Positions 36,927 through 48,264 of a stretch of DNA of 64,000 nucleotides are shown here, one piece after another. Under the pieces are notes generated by a model. That model saw nothing but the letters and a program-made list of their open reading frames with translations, was not told the origin of the DNA and did not search any database. The translations under genes and the position numbers were made by a program. Numbering within the stretch: position 1 is the first letter of the stretch; each line of letters begins with the position of its first letter. The stretch spans positions 248,001 through 312,000 of the forward strand of contig NZ_JABUHN010000004.1 of NCBI RefSeq assembly GCF_013328815.1. Direction: 5' to 3'. The stretch is from Tabrizicola fusiformis (GTDB taxonomy: Bacteria > Pseudomonadota > Alphaproteobacteria > Rhodobacterales > Rhodobacteraceae).

Positions 36927-38543
36927 ATGCCGAAATCCTCGTCCAGCCCCGCCTCTCCTTCACGCCGCCGCCTGCTTGGTGCAGCCGCGGCCCTGTCGCT
37001 GATCGCGCCGCTGCGTCCGGTCTGGGCCCAGACCGCCGATCCGGCGGCAGCGCCCGCCGCCACGCCCGCCGATGCGGCAGCGCAGCAATTCAGCTTTGAC
37101 GGTCTGGCCGAAGAGATGCGCCGGCTGGCCGCCCAGCCCCACACCACCGCCCCGGCGCCCGAAGGCTTCCTTGGCGATCTGAACTATGACGACTACCGGC
37201 TGATCAAGTTCCGCGACGACCATACCCGCTGGAACGACGCCGGCAGCCAGTTCCGTCTGGCGGCCTTCCACATGGGCTGGCTTTTCCCCGAGCCGGTGCG
37301 GATTTTCGAAGTGGCCGAGGGCATGGCCACCGAAATGCGCTTTACCACCGATGATTTCGAATATCTCGGCGATCTGGCCAAGAAGGTGCCCGAACATGGC
37401 AGCCTGCCCGGCGTGGCGGGCATCCGGCTGAACACGCCGCTGAACCGGCTGGACAAGTTCGACGAGCTGGTGGCCTTTGTCGGCGCCAGCTATTTCCGGG
37501 CGCTTGGCCGCAATTCGGCCTATGGGCTGTCGGCGCGGGGCCTTGCGCTGAACACCGCCACGGCCCAGGGCGAGGAATTCCCGCGCTTCTCGCGGTTCTA
37601 TACCGAGCGCGGGCCGGTCGGCAGCACCTCGGTCACCGTTTACGCCACGCTGGAAGGGCCGTCGGTCACCGGCGCCTACCGTTTCGTCATCACCCCCGGC
37701 GAAGCGACCACGATGGATGTCACCGCGCGGCTTTACTTCCGGCAGGATGTGGCAGAGCTGGGCGTGGCACCGCTGACCTCGATGTTCCTCTTCTCGGAAA
37801 AGAACCGGGCCGAGTTCGACGATTACCGCCCGAACGTGCATGACAGCGAAGGTCTGCGCATCGTGCGCGCGGGCGGCGATGTGATCTGGCGGCCGCTGAA
37901 CAACCCGCCGCAACTGACCGGCAGCTATTTTGCCGAAACCGCACCGGACTCGTTCGGCCTGTATCAGCGCGACCGCGACTTCCAGAACTATCAGGACACC
38001 GGGGCGCATTACGAACGCCGCCCTTCGCTCAACGTCAAGCCGCTGGGCGACTGGGGCAAGGGCAATGTCCGTCTGGTCGAGATTCCGTCCGACCTTGAGG
38101 GCAATGACAACATCGTCGCCTATTGGGTGCCCGAGGCCCCGGCCAAGGCCGGCGACGCACGCGAATTCGCCTATCGGCTGTCCTGGGGCGACCTGCCGCA
38201 TGACGATGCCGAACCCTTGGCCTATGTCCATGAAACCCGTTCGGGCCATGGCGGCTTTTCGGGGGCGGAAACCGTCACCGGAACCCGCAAATTCGTGATC
38301 GACTTCAAGGGCGGGATGCTGGCCGCGCTGGACCCCAAGGCGACGGTGGAACCCAAGGTCACCCTGACCGGCGGCGAGTTGCTGGGCACCACGCTGCAAA
38401 AGATCGACAGCACCGACATCTGGCGGCTGGTGATCGAGGCGCAGGCCGCCAATGGCGCCATCGTCGAGATGGGGGCCCATGTCGCGGGCTATGACCGCAA
38501 ATTGACCGAAACCTGGCTTTATCAGTGGATCAACGCCAAATGA
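36927..38543 (+). CDS. opgG: Periplasmic glucan biosynthesis protein OpgG/MdoG
   Basis: 538 residues from the ATG at 36927. The Tat-type signal SRRRLLGAAAALSLIAPL precedes the mature start near QFSFDGLAEEMRRLA. Family sequence follows: LGDLNYDDYRLIKFR, FHMGWLFPEPVRIFEV, FGASYFRALG-like VGASYFRALGRNSAYGLSARGLALNTA, and FPRFSRFY. OpgG acts in the periplasm on osmoregulated periplasmic glucan chains. The stop overlaps the next small gene by 4 nt (ATGA), so it leads an opgGIHC operon. Confidence 0.9.
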   Translation: MPKSSSSPASPSRRRLLGAAAALSLIAPLRPVWAQTADPAAAPAATPADAAAQQFSFDGLAEEMRRLAAQPHTTAPAPEGFLGDLNYDDYRLIKFRDDHTRWNDAGSQFRLAAFHMGWLFPEPVRIFEVAEGMATEMRFTTDDFEYLGDLAKKVPEHGSLPGVAGIRLNTPLNRLDKFDELVAFVGASYFRALGRNSAYGLSARGLALNTATAQGEEFPRFSRFYTERGPVGSTSVTVYATLEGPSVTGAYRFVITPGEATTMDVTARLYFRQDVAELGVAPLTSMFLFSEKNRAEFDDYRPNVHDSEGLRIVRAGGDVIWRPLNNPPQLTGSYFAETAPDSFGLYQRDRDFQNYQDTGAHYERRPSLNVKPLGDWGKGNVRLVEIPSDLEGNDNIVAYWVPEAPAKAGDAREFAYRLSWGDLPHDDAEPLAYVHETRSGHGGFSGAETVTGTRKFVIDFKGGMLAALDPKATVEPKVTLTGGELLGTTLQKIDSTDIWRLVIEAQAANGAIVEMGAHVAGYDRKLTETWLYQWINAK

Positions 38544-38713
38544 CCGACCGTTCGGACCGTCACAGCCATGATCTGGATGCCCTTGTGGCCCGTCTGGGCG
38601 CCCTGCCCGAAGCGCCGCTGGCCATGCCGTTGCAGGTGATCGAGCGGGCAACGCCCGGCTTTTTCGCCAGCCTTCTGCGGCTGGGCGCGCAGGCGCCGAA
38701 GGCCGGGCATTAA
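38540..38713 (+). CDS. opgI: Small protein between opgG and opgH, OpgI by synteny
   Basis: 57 residues (start ATG 38540 overlapping the opgG stop, ATGA). No recognisable domain; composition is Leu/Ala rich with LPEAPLAMPLQVIERATPGFF. In Rhodobacter sphaeroides an opgI gene lies at the same position in the opgGIH-opgC operon, so the symbol is given by order, not by sequence comparison. The tight spacing on both sides (4-nt overlap, 3-nt gap) supports real translation. Confidence 0.65.
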   Translation: MTDRSDRHSHDLDALVARLGALPEAPLAMPLQVIERATPGFFASLLRLGAQAPKAGH

Positions 38714-38716
38714 GCC

Positions 38717-40519
38717 ATGCCCGCGCCGCCCTCCGGCGGGACGCAGCCGGAGGTTCGGGTGCTGCTGACCCGGACCGTCACACTTGCCCTGAGTCTGGCC
38801 GCCGCTTGGGGCGGCTTTCTGCTTTTCCTGCAATTCGGCGCTGCCGATGGCATGGACGCCATGGATATCGTGCGCTCGGCGCTGATCTTTGCCTCGACCT
38901 TCTGGCTGGCATGGGGCGCGGTGCAGGCGCTGGCGGGGCTGACGACACGGCCGCCTGCGGTGCCGCGCGATACCGGGTCGTTGCGGGGCGTCACCGCCAT
39001 TCTGGTGCCGGTCTATAACGAAGACCCTGTGGCCACCTTTGCCCGGATTGCGGCGATGGATGCCTCGCTCAAGGCGGCGGGACAAGCGGCGCAGTTCCAT
39101 TTCGCCATTCTCTCGGACACCCGGGACGAGGCGATTGCCGCGCGTGAGCGGCATTGGTTCCTGCGCCTCTTGGAGGAAACCGGCGGCGAGGGGCGGATTT
39201 TCTACCGCCGCCGCCTGTCGAACAAGGGCCGCAAGGCCGGCAACATCGAGGATTTCATCAAGCGTTCGGGGGCGGCCTATGAATTTTCGGTCATCCTTGA
39301 CGCCGACAGCCTGATCGAGGGCGAAACCCTCGTGGAAATGGTGCGGCGGATGCAGGCGGCGCCGGGGCTTGGCCTCTTGCAGACCTTGCCGGTGATCATC
39401 CGCGCGCAGTCGCGCTTTGGCCGGGCGATGCAATTCGCGGGCACCTTCTATTCCCCGATCTTCGCGCGGGGCCTTGCGATGATGCAGGGCCACACCGGGC
39501 CGTTCTGGGGGCACAATGCCATCGTGCGCACCCGCGCCTTTGCCGAAAGCTGCGGGATGCCGGAACTGGCAGGCAAGCCACCGTTCGGCGGCCATATCCT
39601 GAGCCATGATTATGTCGAGGCGGCGCTTCTGGCACGGGCGGGCTGGCAGGTGCGGGTCGATGACGACATCGCGGGCAGCTATGAAGAGGCGCCGGGCAAT
39701 ATCGTGGATCATGCCAAGCGCGACCGCCGCTGGTGTCAGGGCAACCTGCAGCATTCGCGGCTGCTGGCGGCGCCGGGGCTGAAACCGTGGAGCCGGTTCG
39801 TCTTCCTGCAAGGCATTCTGGCCTATATCGCGCCGGTGTTCTGGCTGGGCTTCATTCTGGCCTCGATCGCGGCGCCGCTGTTCGCGCCGCCGCCGGATTA
39901 CTTTCCGGTCGAGTTCTGGCCCTTCCCCGTTCTGCCGGTCAGTCAGGCGTCCAAGGCGCTGGGGCTGGCGGTGGGGGTGTTCGGGCTCTTGTTCGTGCCG
40001 AAACTGCTGATCCTGCTGGATGCCGCGCTGCGGGGCCGGGTGGCGGGGTTCGGCGGAGGGCTGCGGGCGCTGGCCTCGGTTCTGGCGGAACTGGTCTTTT
40101 CCTCGCTGATCGCGCCGATTTTTCTGATGTATCAGACCCGCTCGGTCAGTCAGGTGCTGCGCGGGGCCGATGGCGGCTGGCCGGCGCAGACACGCGGCGA
40201 CGGCAGTCTGAGCCTGTCCGACGCCTGGGCGGCCAGCCACTGGATCGTGACCACGGGCGCGCTGACGATTGCCGCGACGCAATGGCTGTCGCCGGTGCTG
40301 GTGCCCTGGCTCTTGCCGGTGACGCTGCCGATGCTGGCGGCGCCGCTGATCATCGCATGGTCGTCGCGGGCAAGCCGCCCGGGCGTTTTCCTGACGCCCA
40401 CCGAATGGCAACCCGCGCCGGTCATGGCATTGCAGGACTTGATCCTGTCGCGCTGGCAGGGCATGGAGACCCCGGTTCAAGACCGGGACATGCCCGGCCC
40501 GGCGGTGACCCATGCCTGA
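38717..40519 (+). CDS. opgH: Glucan glucosyltransferase OpgH/MdoH
   Basis: 600 residues. Family 2 glycosyltransferase between membrane segments: ILVPVYNEDPVATFARI, FHFAILSDTRDEAIA, then VILDADSLIEGETLVEM (DxD), and later HDYVEAALLARAGWQVRVDDDI and KRDRRWCQGNLQH (QxxRW-type). Several C-terminal membrane helices follow. OpgH polymerises the glucose backbone from UDP-glucose and passes it across the inner membrane. The gene is shorter than the E. coli protein, which has a longer N-terminus. It overlaps opgC by 8 nt. Confidence 0.9.
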   Translation: MPAPPSGGTQPEVRVLLTRTVTLALSLAAAWGGFLLFLQFGAADGMDAMDIVRSALIFASTFWLAWGAVQALAGLTTRPPAVPRDTGSLRGVTAILVPVYNEDPVATFARIAAMDASLKAAGQAAQFHFAILSDTRDEAIAARERHWFLRLLEETGGEGRIFYRRRLSNKGRKAGNIEDFIKRSGAAYEFSVILDADSLIEGETLVEMVRRMQAAPGLGLLQTLPVIIRAQSRFGRAMQFAGTFYSPIFARGLAMMQGHTGPFWGHNAIVRTRAFAESCGMPELAGKPPFGGHILSHDYVEAALLARAGWQVRVDDDIAGSYEEAPGNIVDHAKRDRRWCQGNLQHSRLLAAPGLKPWSRFVFLQGILAYIAPVFWLGFILASIAAPLFAPPPDYFPVEFWPFPVLPVSQASKALGLAVGVFGLLFVPKLLILLDAALRGRVAGFGGGLRALASVLAELVFSSLIAPIFLMYQTRSVSQVLRGADGGWPAQTRGDGSLSLSDAWAASHWIVTTGALTIAATQWLSPVLVPWLLPVTLPMLAAPLIIAWSSRASRPGVFLTPTEWQPAPVMALQDLILSRWQGMETPVQDRDMPGPAVTHA

Positions 40520-41678
40520 GACGACCCTGCCCGCAAGGGCGCCCTCGATCCGCGATCCGCGGCTGGACGTGTTTCGCGGCCTTTGTCTGGTGATGATCTT
40601 CATCAACCATGTGCCGGGCAACATCTATGAGAACCTGACCTCGCGCAATTTCGGTTTTTCCGATGCGGCAGAGGGGTTTGTGCTGATGTCGGGCATTGCC
40701 GCCGGGCTGGCCTACAGCATGGATTTCAACCTGCCCGGCCGGATCTGGACCGGGCTGGCGCGGGTCTGGCGGCGGGTCTGGACGCTCTACATGGTGCATC
40801 TGGTGACCACCGCCGCGGGCCTTGGCGCGGTGGCGGCGGTCACGCTCTGGCTGGGCGATCCGGCGCCGCTGACTCAGAACCTGATGAAATACCTTTTCAC
40901 CCAGCCGGTGAAGACCTTCGTCGGCATTCCGCTGCTGACGCATCAGCTGGGCTATCTGAATATCCTGCCGCTCTATCTGGTGCTGCTTCTGGTCTCGCCG
41001 CCGGTGCTGTGGCTGGCATGGCGGCGCCCGGCAGAGCTTCTGGCCGGATCGGTCCTCTTGTGGTTCTTTGCCGGGGTGTTCCGCTGGAACCTGCCGAATA
41101 TGCCAATCCCGGGGGGCTGGTTCTTCAACCCGCTGACTTGGCAGTTGATCTTCGTGATCGGGCTGGTGACCGGGGTCGGGATCAGGGGCGGCAAGCGGCT
41201 GGTGCCGGTCTGGCGCTGGCTGGTCTGGACCTGCATCGCCTTTCTGGCCTTCGCCTGCGTGATGGTCTGGGTCAAGCCCTTGGCCGGGGCGGTGGGCTAT
41301 GGCCTCTGGCTGGCCGCGGATGCCGGGATGCCGTGGAACCTGACCTCGTTCGACAAGACCTTTGTCACCGCGCCGCGGCTGTTGCACATTCTGGCACTGG
41401 CCTATGTGCTGTCGGCCTTCCCGGCGGTGCGGGCGGCCTGCGGCAGCCGGGCGGCGGCGCCCTTTGCCCTGCTCGGCCGTCAGGCGCTGCCGGTTTTTGC
41501 GCTCGGCTCGGTGCTGTGCCTTGCGTTGCAGGCGATCAAGAACACGACGGGGCAGAATATCCTGCTGGACAGCCTGATGATCGGCGGCGGCCTTGCGCTG
41601 CAATTCGCGCTGGCGGCGGCCCGGACCTACTGGCCCAAGCCGCCGAAAACCACGCACCATCCTGCCGTGGCGGGTTAA
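40512..41678 (+). CDS. opgC: Glucan succinyl-modification protein OpgC
   Basis: 388 residues, about 10 membrane segments of the acyltransferase-3 type. The N-terminal DPRLDVFRGLCLVMIFINHVPGNIYENLTSRNFGFSDAAEGFVLMSG is diagnostic of OpgC. It adds succinyl groups to periplasmic glucans in R. sphaeroides. Its start overlaps opgH by 8 nt, and its stop overlaps the stop of the convergent EF-G-like gene by 4 nt in a GGGTTAAACCC palindrome. Confidence 0.88.
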   Translation: MPETTLPARAPSIRDPRLDVFRGLCLVMIFINHVPGNIYENLTSRNFGFSDAAEGFVLMSGIAAGLAYSMDFNLPGRIWTGLARVWRRVWTLYMVHLVTTAAGLGAVAAVTLWLGDPAPLTQNLMKYLFTQPVKTFVGIPLLTHQLGYLNILPLYLVLLLVSPPVLWLAWRRPAELLAGSVLLWFFAGVFRWNLPNMPIPGGWFFNPLTWQLIFVIGLVTGVGIRGGKRLVPVWRWLVWTCIAFLAFACVMVWVKPLAGAVGYGLWLAADAGMPWNLTSFDKTFVTAPRLLHILALAYVLSAFPAVRAACGSRAAAPFALLGRQALPVFALGSVLCLALQAIKNTTGQNILLDSLMIGGGLALQFALAAARTYWPKPPKTTHHPAVAG

Positions 41679-43690
41679 ACCCGCGCCAGCGCCTTTTCCG
41701 CCTCGCGCCCGGTGCAATCCTGCAAATGGGCGAAGCCTGCGGTATAGCTGCCCACCCCCAGCGAAGCCGCCCGCAGTTCGGTGATCAGATCCTGCGTTTC
41801 GGCCTGCGGGATCAGGGCCTGCACCTCGTCCCAGCCGGGCCATCCGGCGCGGGCGTCAAAGCCAAGGAGTTGCCCGCGCCGCCCGGTGACGATGCGCTGT
41901 ACGCGCGGCGTGAACTCGGACGGCACGGCCAGCGCCACCTGCAACACCGGCTCAAGCAGGACCGGGCCGCAGGCGGGCATCGCCTCGGCCAGCGCTTTGG
42001 CACCCGCCTTCTGGAAGGCCATGTCGGAACTGTCCACCGGGTGAAAGCTGCCATCGGTCAGCGTCACCGCGACATCGACCATCGGATAGCCCAGCGGCCC
42101 CTTGGCAAGAAAGCCCTCCACCCCCTTTTGCACCGCCGGGATATATTGCTTGGGCACCACGCCGCCGGTGATCCGGTCGTCAAAGGCGAAACCGGCGCCG
42201 CGCGGCTGCGGGCGGATATCCAGATGAACGTCGGCAAATTCGCCGTGGCCGCCGGATTGCTTTTTATGCCGGGCGTGGATGGTGGCGGGTTTGGTGATCG
42301 TCTCACGATAGGGCAGCGCCGGTTGCGCCCGTGCCACCGCCAGCCCGTAATCGGATTTCAGCCGGGCCAGCACCAGTTGCAACTGCGTCTCGCCCTGCCC
42401 TGACAGGATCATCTCGCCGGTTTCGGCATTATGGGCTGCGATGACCGAAGGGTCTTCCTCGGCAATCCGTTGCAGGGCGGAGGCGAGTTTCACCTCATCG
42501 GCCTGCCGCTCGGCCCGGATGGCAAGGGCATAGACGGCGGGCGGCGGGGCGGGCCAGTCGGCGGCCAGCTTGCCCGCGCTGGTCAGCAGGTCGCCGGTCC
42601 GCGCCTCGGCCAGACGCGACAGGGCCACCACTTCGCCGGTTTGCGCCTGCGGCCGGGCGGTGCTGCGCCGCCCCATCAGGGCATGAATGCCGCCAACCCG
42701 GTCGCGGCCCAGCGTGGCCCCGTCGCGCAGCGGCCCGCGCCAAACCCGCGCATGGGAAAGCTTGCCCGATTGCCCGGCCCATTGCGTGCGGAACACCTGC
42801 ACCAGCGGCCCATCCGCAGGCAAGCCCAGCCGGGCCGCGGTCGCCTCGGGTGCCGGCGCCTCGTGCCGCAGCACCTTGAGCAGGCGGATGATGCCGTTTT
42901 CATTCTCGGCCGAACCGAAGAACACAGGCACGATCAGATCGGCGGCCAGATCGCGCACCAGATTGTCGTAAACCTCGCCGGTCGGCGGCACCACATCCTC
43001 CAGAAGCTCTGCCATCAGCCCGTCATCGAAATCGGCCAAAGTCTCCAGCAGGGTGCCGCGCGCCGCCGCCTCATCGCCGCGCAGGCCATCGGGCAGGGCA
43101 ATCAGGTCCGAGGGTTTGTGCGGGTTCCATTTCCACGCCCGTTCGCTGACCAGATCGACATGGCCGGTGATCTTGCCGCCCGCGTCGCGCATCGGGATTT
43201 CCCGCAGGACAAGCGGACGCGCCGACACCGCCTGCAGCGCATGGAACGTCGCGCGGACCGAGGCTTCGGGCTGATCCATCTTGTTGATGTAAAGCAGATG
43301 CGGGATCGCCCGGTCATCGAGGAATTTCAGGATCGCCGAAACCGAAACCGCACGCTCGGGGCTGGGTTCCGTGACCACCACCACGATATCGGCAACCACC
43401 ATGGCCGCCTGCGCCTCTTGCGCCAGTTCGACCGAGCCGGGGCAGTCGATCAGGCTCCAGCCTTCGTCCAGATAGGTGAAACTGGCCAGCGTGCTTTCGG
43501 TGGACATGGCACGCGCCCGCGCTTCGGGCGCATTGTCGCCCACCGTGTTTCCCTCGCGCGCAGTGCCGCGCCGGGGGATGGCGCCTGCGGCAAAGAGCAG
43601 GTCTTCAAACAGCGTTGTCTTGCCGCTGCCTTGCGGCCCCACAAGGGCCGCGCAGCGGCTGGATGGGGTGCTTTCGGGATTCCGGGCCAT
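41675..43690 (-). CDS. EF-G-like translational GTPase with degenerate G3 motif
   Basis: 671 residues from the ATG at 43690. Domain order is that of EF-G, with P-loop GPQGSGKT (residues 18-25) and NKMD (136-139). The G3 motif, normally DTPGHVDF, reads DCPGSVELA (from residue 82), so the catalytic His is Ser. The domain IV region has HKKQSGGHGEFADVHLDI and the C-terminus matches domain V. It is shorter than canonical EF-G (~700) and is not the main fusA, which lies in the str operon. Likely an EF-G paralogue with altered GTPase behaviour, role unknown. Confidence 0.75.
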   Translation of the reverse strand: MARNPESTPSSRCAALVGPQGSGKTTLFEDLLFAAGAIPRRGTAREGNTVGDNAPEARARAMSTESTLASFTYLDEGWSLIDCPGSVELAQEAQAAMVVADIVVVVTEPSPERAVSVSAILKFLDDRAIPHLLYINKMDQPEASVRATFHALQAVSARPLVLREIPMRDAGGKITGHVDLVSERAWKWNPHKPSDLIALPDGLRGDEAAARGTLLETLADFDDGLMAELLEDVVPPTGEVYDNLVRDLAADLIVPVFFGSAENENGIIRLLKVLRHEAPAPEATAARLGLPADGPLVQVFRTQWAGQSGKLSHARVWRGPLRDGATLGRDRVGGIHALMGRRSTARPQAQTGEVVALSRLAEARTGDLLTSAGKLAADWPAPPPAVYALAIRAERQADEVKLASALQRIAEEDPSVIAAHNAETGEMILSGQGETQLQLVLARLKSDYGLAVARAQPALPYRETITKPATIHARHKKQSGGHGEFADVHLDIRPQPRGAGFAFDDRITGGVVPKQYIPAVQKGVEGFLAKGPLGYPMVDVAVTLTDGSFHPVDSSDMAFQKAGAKALAEAMPACGPVLLEPVLQVALAVPSEFTPRVQRIVTGRRGQLLGFDARAGWPGWDEVQALIPQAETQDLITELRAASLGVGSYTAGFAHLQDCTGREAEKALARV

Positions 43691-43817
43691 GTTGAGCCTC
43701 CTCTCGCCAGACCGGGGTCCGGGCGGGGGCGGCAAAATCGGTGCCGCCAAGGGCCCGGGCCATGGCACCAGCATGGCGCAAAGCGGCGGCCTTGTCGCGG
43801 GAAATGATGCGCGGCAT

Positions 43818-44297
43818 TCAGCCGCGAACCGCCGCCTCGATTGCGGCCACGTCGATCTTGCCCATCTGCATCATCGCCGCAAAGGCGCGCTGCGCCACGT
43901 CACCGCCCTGCGCCAATGCCTCGGTCAGCACCCGCGGCGTGATCTGCCACGACAGGCCCCAGCGGTCTTTGCACCAACCGCAGGCGCTCTCCTGCCCGCC
44001 ATTGCCCACGATGGCATTCCAGTAGCGGTCGGTTTCGGCCTGATCCTCGGTGGCGATCTGGAAAGAAAACGCCTCGCTCTGGGCAAAGGTCGGGCCGCCG
44101 TTCAACCCCATGCAGGGGACGCCCGCGACGGTAAAGGTCACCGTCAGCACATCGCCCGCCTTGCCCGAGGGAAAATCGGTCGGGGCGTGGAACACCCCTG
44201 TCACCGCGCTGTCGGGGAACGTTTCGGCATAGAAACGGGCCGCATCCTCGGCCCCGCTCTCATACCACAGGCAGATGGTGTTCTTGGGGGTCGCCAT
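43818..44297 (-). CDS. VOC-family protein (PhnB/3-demethylubiquinone methyltransferase-like)
   Basis: 159 residues: NTICLWYESGAEDAARFYAETFPDS, VTFTVAGVPCMGLNGG and WCKDRWGLSWQITPRVL are typical of the PhnB-like VOC (glyoxalase fold) family. These domains form dimers with a metal or small-molecule site; the exact reaction is usually unknown. It is on the same strand as the EF-G-like gene 127 bp downstream; between them only a doubtful 70-codon frame is seen. Confidence 0.8.
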   Translation of the reverse strand: MATPKNTICLWYESGAEDAARFYAETFPDSAVTGVFHAPTDFPSGKAGDVLTVTFTVAGVPCMGLNGGPTFAQSEAFSFQIATEDQAETDRYWNAIVGNGGQESACGWCKDRWGLSWQITPRVLTEALAQGGDVAQRAFAAMMQMGKIDVAAIEAAVRG

Positions 44298-44354
44298 GGC
44301 ATATCCCTTCCTGTTGCCCGCCTTATGGAAGGCCGGAAGGCTGCCCCGGTCAAG

Positions 44355-44825
44355 TCACTCGTGCGATGGCGCCTTGCCCGAAGGGGCGACATAGGGCTGG
44401 CTCACATCGCGCAATGTCACCTCCAGCGCCTCGACCGCCAGTTCCAGCGCGCCATCGCCGGCAAAGGTCAGGGTCAGCCGCCCTGCCCCGTCCTGCGGCC
44501 CGTCAAAGGCAATGTCCAAAAGCGACAGCACCGTATCGGCATCGCGCCCGATGCCTTGCGTGCGGACGGCCAGAACCTCATCCACCACCAGCAGGGATTT
44601 CACCCGCTCATAGGGGCGGCGGGCAGATTGGCCTGCCGCCTCATCCTCCCAGCGGAAACGGTTCAGCATCAGGGCGAAGCGGCGGCGCGGGCGGGAAAAA
44701 GTCATCTCGCTGGCCGGCAGCACGGCATCCTGCACCAGCGCGGCCAGCACGGCCAGACCGGCGCCGTCGCGCGCGATCAGCCGCAGCGGCGCCTCGTCAC
44801 CATCCTCGAACCGCGCGTCGCTCAT
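44355..44825 (-). CDS. DUF2948 family protein
   Basis: 156 residues, one of the small alphaproteobacterial families of unknown function (DUF2948), recognised from the pattern [32 protein letters not shown] and [13 protein letters not shown]. Its ATG overlaps the murA stop by 4 nt, so its translation is coupled to murA, the usual position for this family in Rhodobacterales. That linkage suggests a cell-envelope role but nothing is shown. Confidence 0.8.
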   Translation of the reverse strand: MSDARFEDGDEAPLRLIARDGAGLAVLAALVQDAVLPASEMTFSRPRRRFALMLNRFRWEDEAAGQSARRPYERVKSLLVVDEVLAVRTQGIGRDADTVLSLLDIAFDGPQDGAGRLTLTFAGDGALELAVEALEVTLRDVSQPYVAPSGKAPSHE

Positions 44826-46087
44826 GCCGAAATCCGTTCGATCAGGGCGCCGCAGGCCGACAGCTTTTCCTCGACCCGCTCATAGCCGCGGTCAAGGTGA
44901 TAGACCCGGCTGACCACGGTTTCGCCCTCGGCCGCCAGCGCCGCCAGAATCAGGCTGACCGAGGCGCGCAGGTCGGTCGCCATCACCCGCGCCCCTTTCA
45001 GCTTCTCCACCCCGGTCACGGTGGCGGTGCCGCCATGGACATCAATCCGGGCGCCCATGCGGATGAGTTCCGGCGCGTGCATGAAGCGGTTCTCGAAGAT
45101 CTTTTCCTCCAGCACCGAAACCCCGTTGGCGGTGCAGAGAAGCGCCATCATCTGCGCCTGAAGGTCGGTGGGAAAGCCCGGGAAGGGTTCGGTCGTGACA
45201 TTGACCGCCTGCACCCGGCCATTCTTGCGGCTGACCTTCAGCCCGCGCTCGGTTTCCACCACCGCAACGCCCGCTTCATCCAGCTTTTCGGCAAAGGCGC
45301 CGACCAGATGCAGCCGCCCGCCCAGCAATTCCACCTCGCCGCCGCAGATCGCCGGGGCCAGCATATAAGTGCCCAGTTCGATCCGGTCGGTCACCACCGG
45401 ATGGGTGGCGCCATGCAGCCGGTCCACGCCCTGAATGGTGATGGTGCTGGTGCCCTCGCCCTCGATCTGCGCGCCCATCTTGCGCAGGCAGGCCACCAGA
45501 TCGACGATCTCCGGCTCGCGCGCGGCGTTTTTCAGAACCGAATTGCCCTTGGCCAGCGTCGCAGCCATCACGAAATTCTCGGTGGCACCGACACTTGCAA
45601 GGCGCATCTCATGCACCGCACCCTTGAGCCCGCCCCGCGCCACGGCGTGCAGATAGCCGTCGCGCAGGTCAATCTCGGCGCCCAGCGCCGTCAGCGCGTC
45701 GATGTGAATATCCATCGGACGGGCACCGATGGCGCAGCCCCCCGGCAGCGAGACCACCGCATGGCCCAGCCGCGCCAGAAGTGGGCCCAGCACCAGATTC
45801 GAGGCCCGCATCTTGCGCACGATCTCATAATCGGCCAGCGGGTTGATCTCGGCATGGCTGGACATGGTGATGACCTTGCCCGCCTGCAACGGGCTGACCT
45901 CCACCCCCAGACTTTGCAAAAGCTGCGTCATGGTGCGGATATCCGACAGACGCGGCGCATTGGTCAGCGTCAGCGGCTCTTCACTCAGCAGCGTGGCCGG
46001 CATCAGCGTGAGGCAAGCATTCTTCGCCCCCGCAATCGGGATTTGCCCGTTCAGCGCGCCGTTGCCCTTTACCAGAATCGAATCCAT
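44822..46087 (-). CDS. murA: UDP-N-acetylglucosamine 1-carboxyvinyltransferase
   Basis: 421 residues from the ATG at 46087 ([10 protein letters not shown]). Carries the catalytic cysteine in [16 protein letters not shown] (Cys118) that fosfomycin alkylates, the N-terminal [13 protein letters not shown] loop, and [13 protein letters not shown] near residue 310. It catalyses the first committed step of peptidoglycan synthesis in the cytosol. Preceded by a 58-residue basic protein and followed by coupled DUF2948. Confidence 0.95.
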   Translation of the reverse strand: MDSILVKGNGALNGQIPIAGAKNACLTLMPATLLSEEPLTLTNAPRLSDIRTMTQLLQSLGVEVSPLQAGKVITMSSHAEINPLADYEIVRKMRASNLVLGPLLARLGHAVVSLPGGCAIGARPMDIHIDALTALGAEIDLRDGYLHAVARGGLKGAVHEMRLASVGATENFVMAATLAKGNSVLKNAAREPEIVDLVACLRKMGAQIEGEGTSTITIQGVDRLHGATHPVVTDRIELGTYMLAPAICGGEVELLGGRLHLVGAFAEKLDEAGVAVVETERGLKVSRKNGRVQAVNVTTEPFPGFPTDLQAQMMALLCTANGVSVLEEKIFENRFMHAPELIRMGARIDVHGGTATVTGVEKLKGARVMATDLRASVSLILAALAAEGETVVSRVYHLDRGYERVEEKLSACGALIERISA

Positions 46088-46091
46088 CTGC

Positions 46092-46268
46092 TCACTCGCC
46101 TTTATCGTTGTCGTTGTCGCCGTCGGCACTGTCGTTGCGGGCGCGGGCCTGCGCCTTGCGCCGCCCCATATTGGCCTTGAGCGCCGCCTTCAGCCGCGCC
46201 TCGCGCGTCTCGGCAGCGCTGGCCGGTTTGGGGGTCTTGGCTTGGGAAGGGCCGGTCTTGTCCTGCAT
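46092..46268 (-). CDS. Small basic hypothetical protein upstream of murA
   Basis: 58 residues from the ATG at 46268. Lys/Arg/Ala-rich with a helix [25 protein letters not shown] and an acidic tail [12 protein letters not shown]. Ends 4 nt before the murA start, consistent with a joint mRNA. No known domain; the mixed basic helix and acidic tail is all that can be described. A longer upstream start would run towards the tRNA and is less likely. Confidence 0.6.
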   Translation of the reverse strand: MQDKTGPSQAKTPKPASAAETREARLKAALKANMGRRKAQARARNDSADGDNDNDKGE

Positions 46269-46392
46269 GGCGCCCCTCTTACCGCAGCCGCGAAAAAGCG
46301 TCCAGAGCGGCGGCGGTTTTGCTCTTGCACCCCGCAAGGAATGCGTCTAATCACCCGCCACGCAAACGGCGAACCCGCCGCAAGCAACCGGC

Positions 46393-46467
<75 letters not shown>

Positions 46468-46693
46468 TTTAATCTTCGAAAATGTATTAAATTCAAATGG
46501 ATGATCAGCCGCCACTGACTGCTGTCCACCCTTTGATCCACCTTCGGAGTCTCGCTGCAACCCGCACCGCCCGCCATCCGAGCGCCTGCCCCTCGCACCG
46601 CGCGCAGCTCGGACATTCCGCAGGACAATGCTGGCTTCTGCCGCCTGACTGCCATACCCTCCGAGCAGAATTGATCTGCAACGAGATGGCACT

Positions 46694-48232
<1,539 letters not shown>

Positions 48233-48264
48233 GCGGCGGGTGGCAGCAAACCAAACTTTGAGAA

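Noticed and set aside
43605-43817. 70-codon minus-strand frame right after the VOC gene
   Set aside because: It begins directly after the VOC stop, but overlaps the EF-G-like gene by 86 nt in another frame and matches no family; too weak to call.
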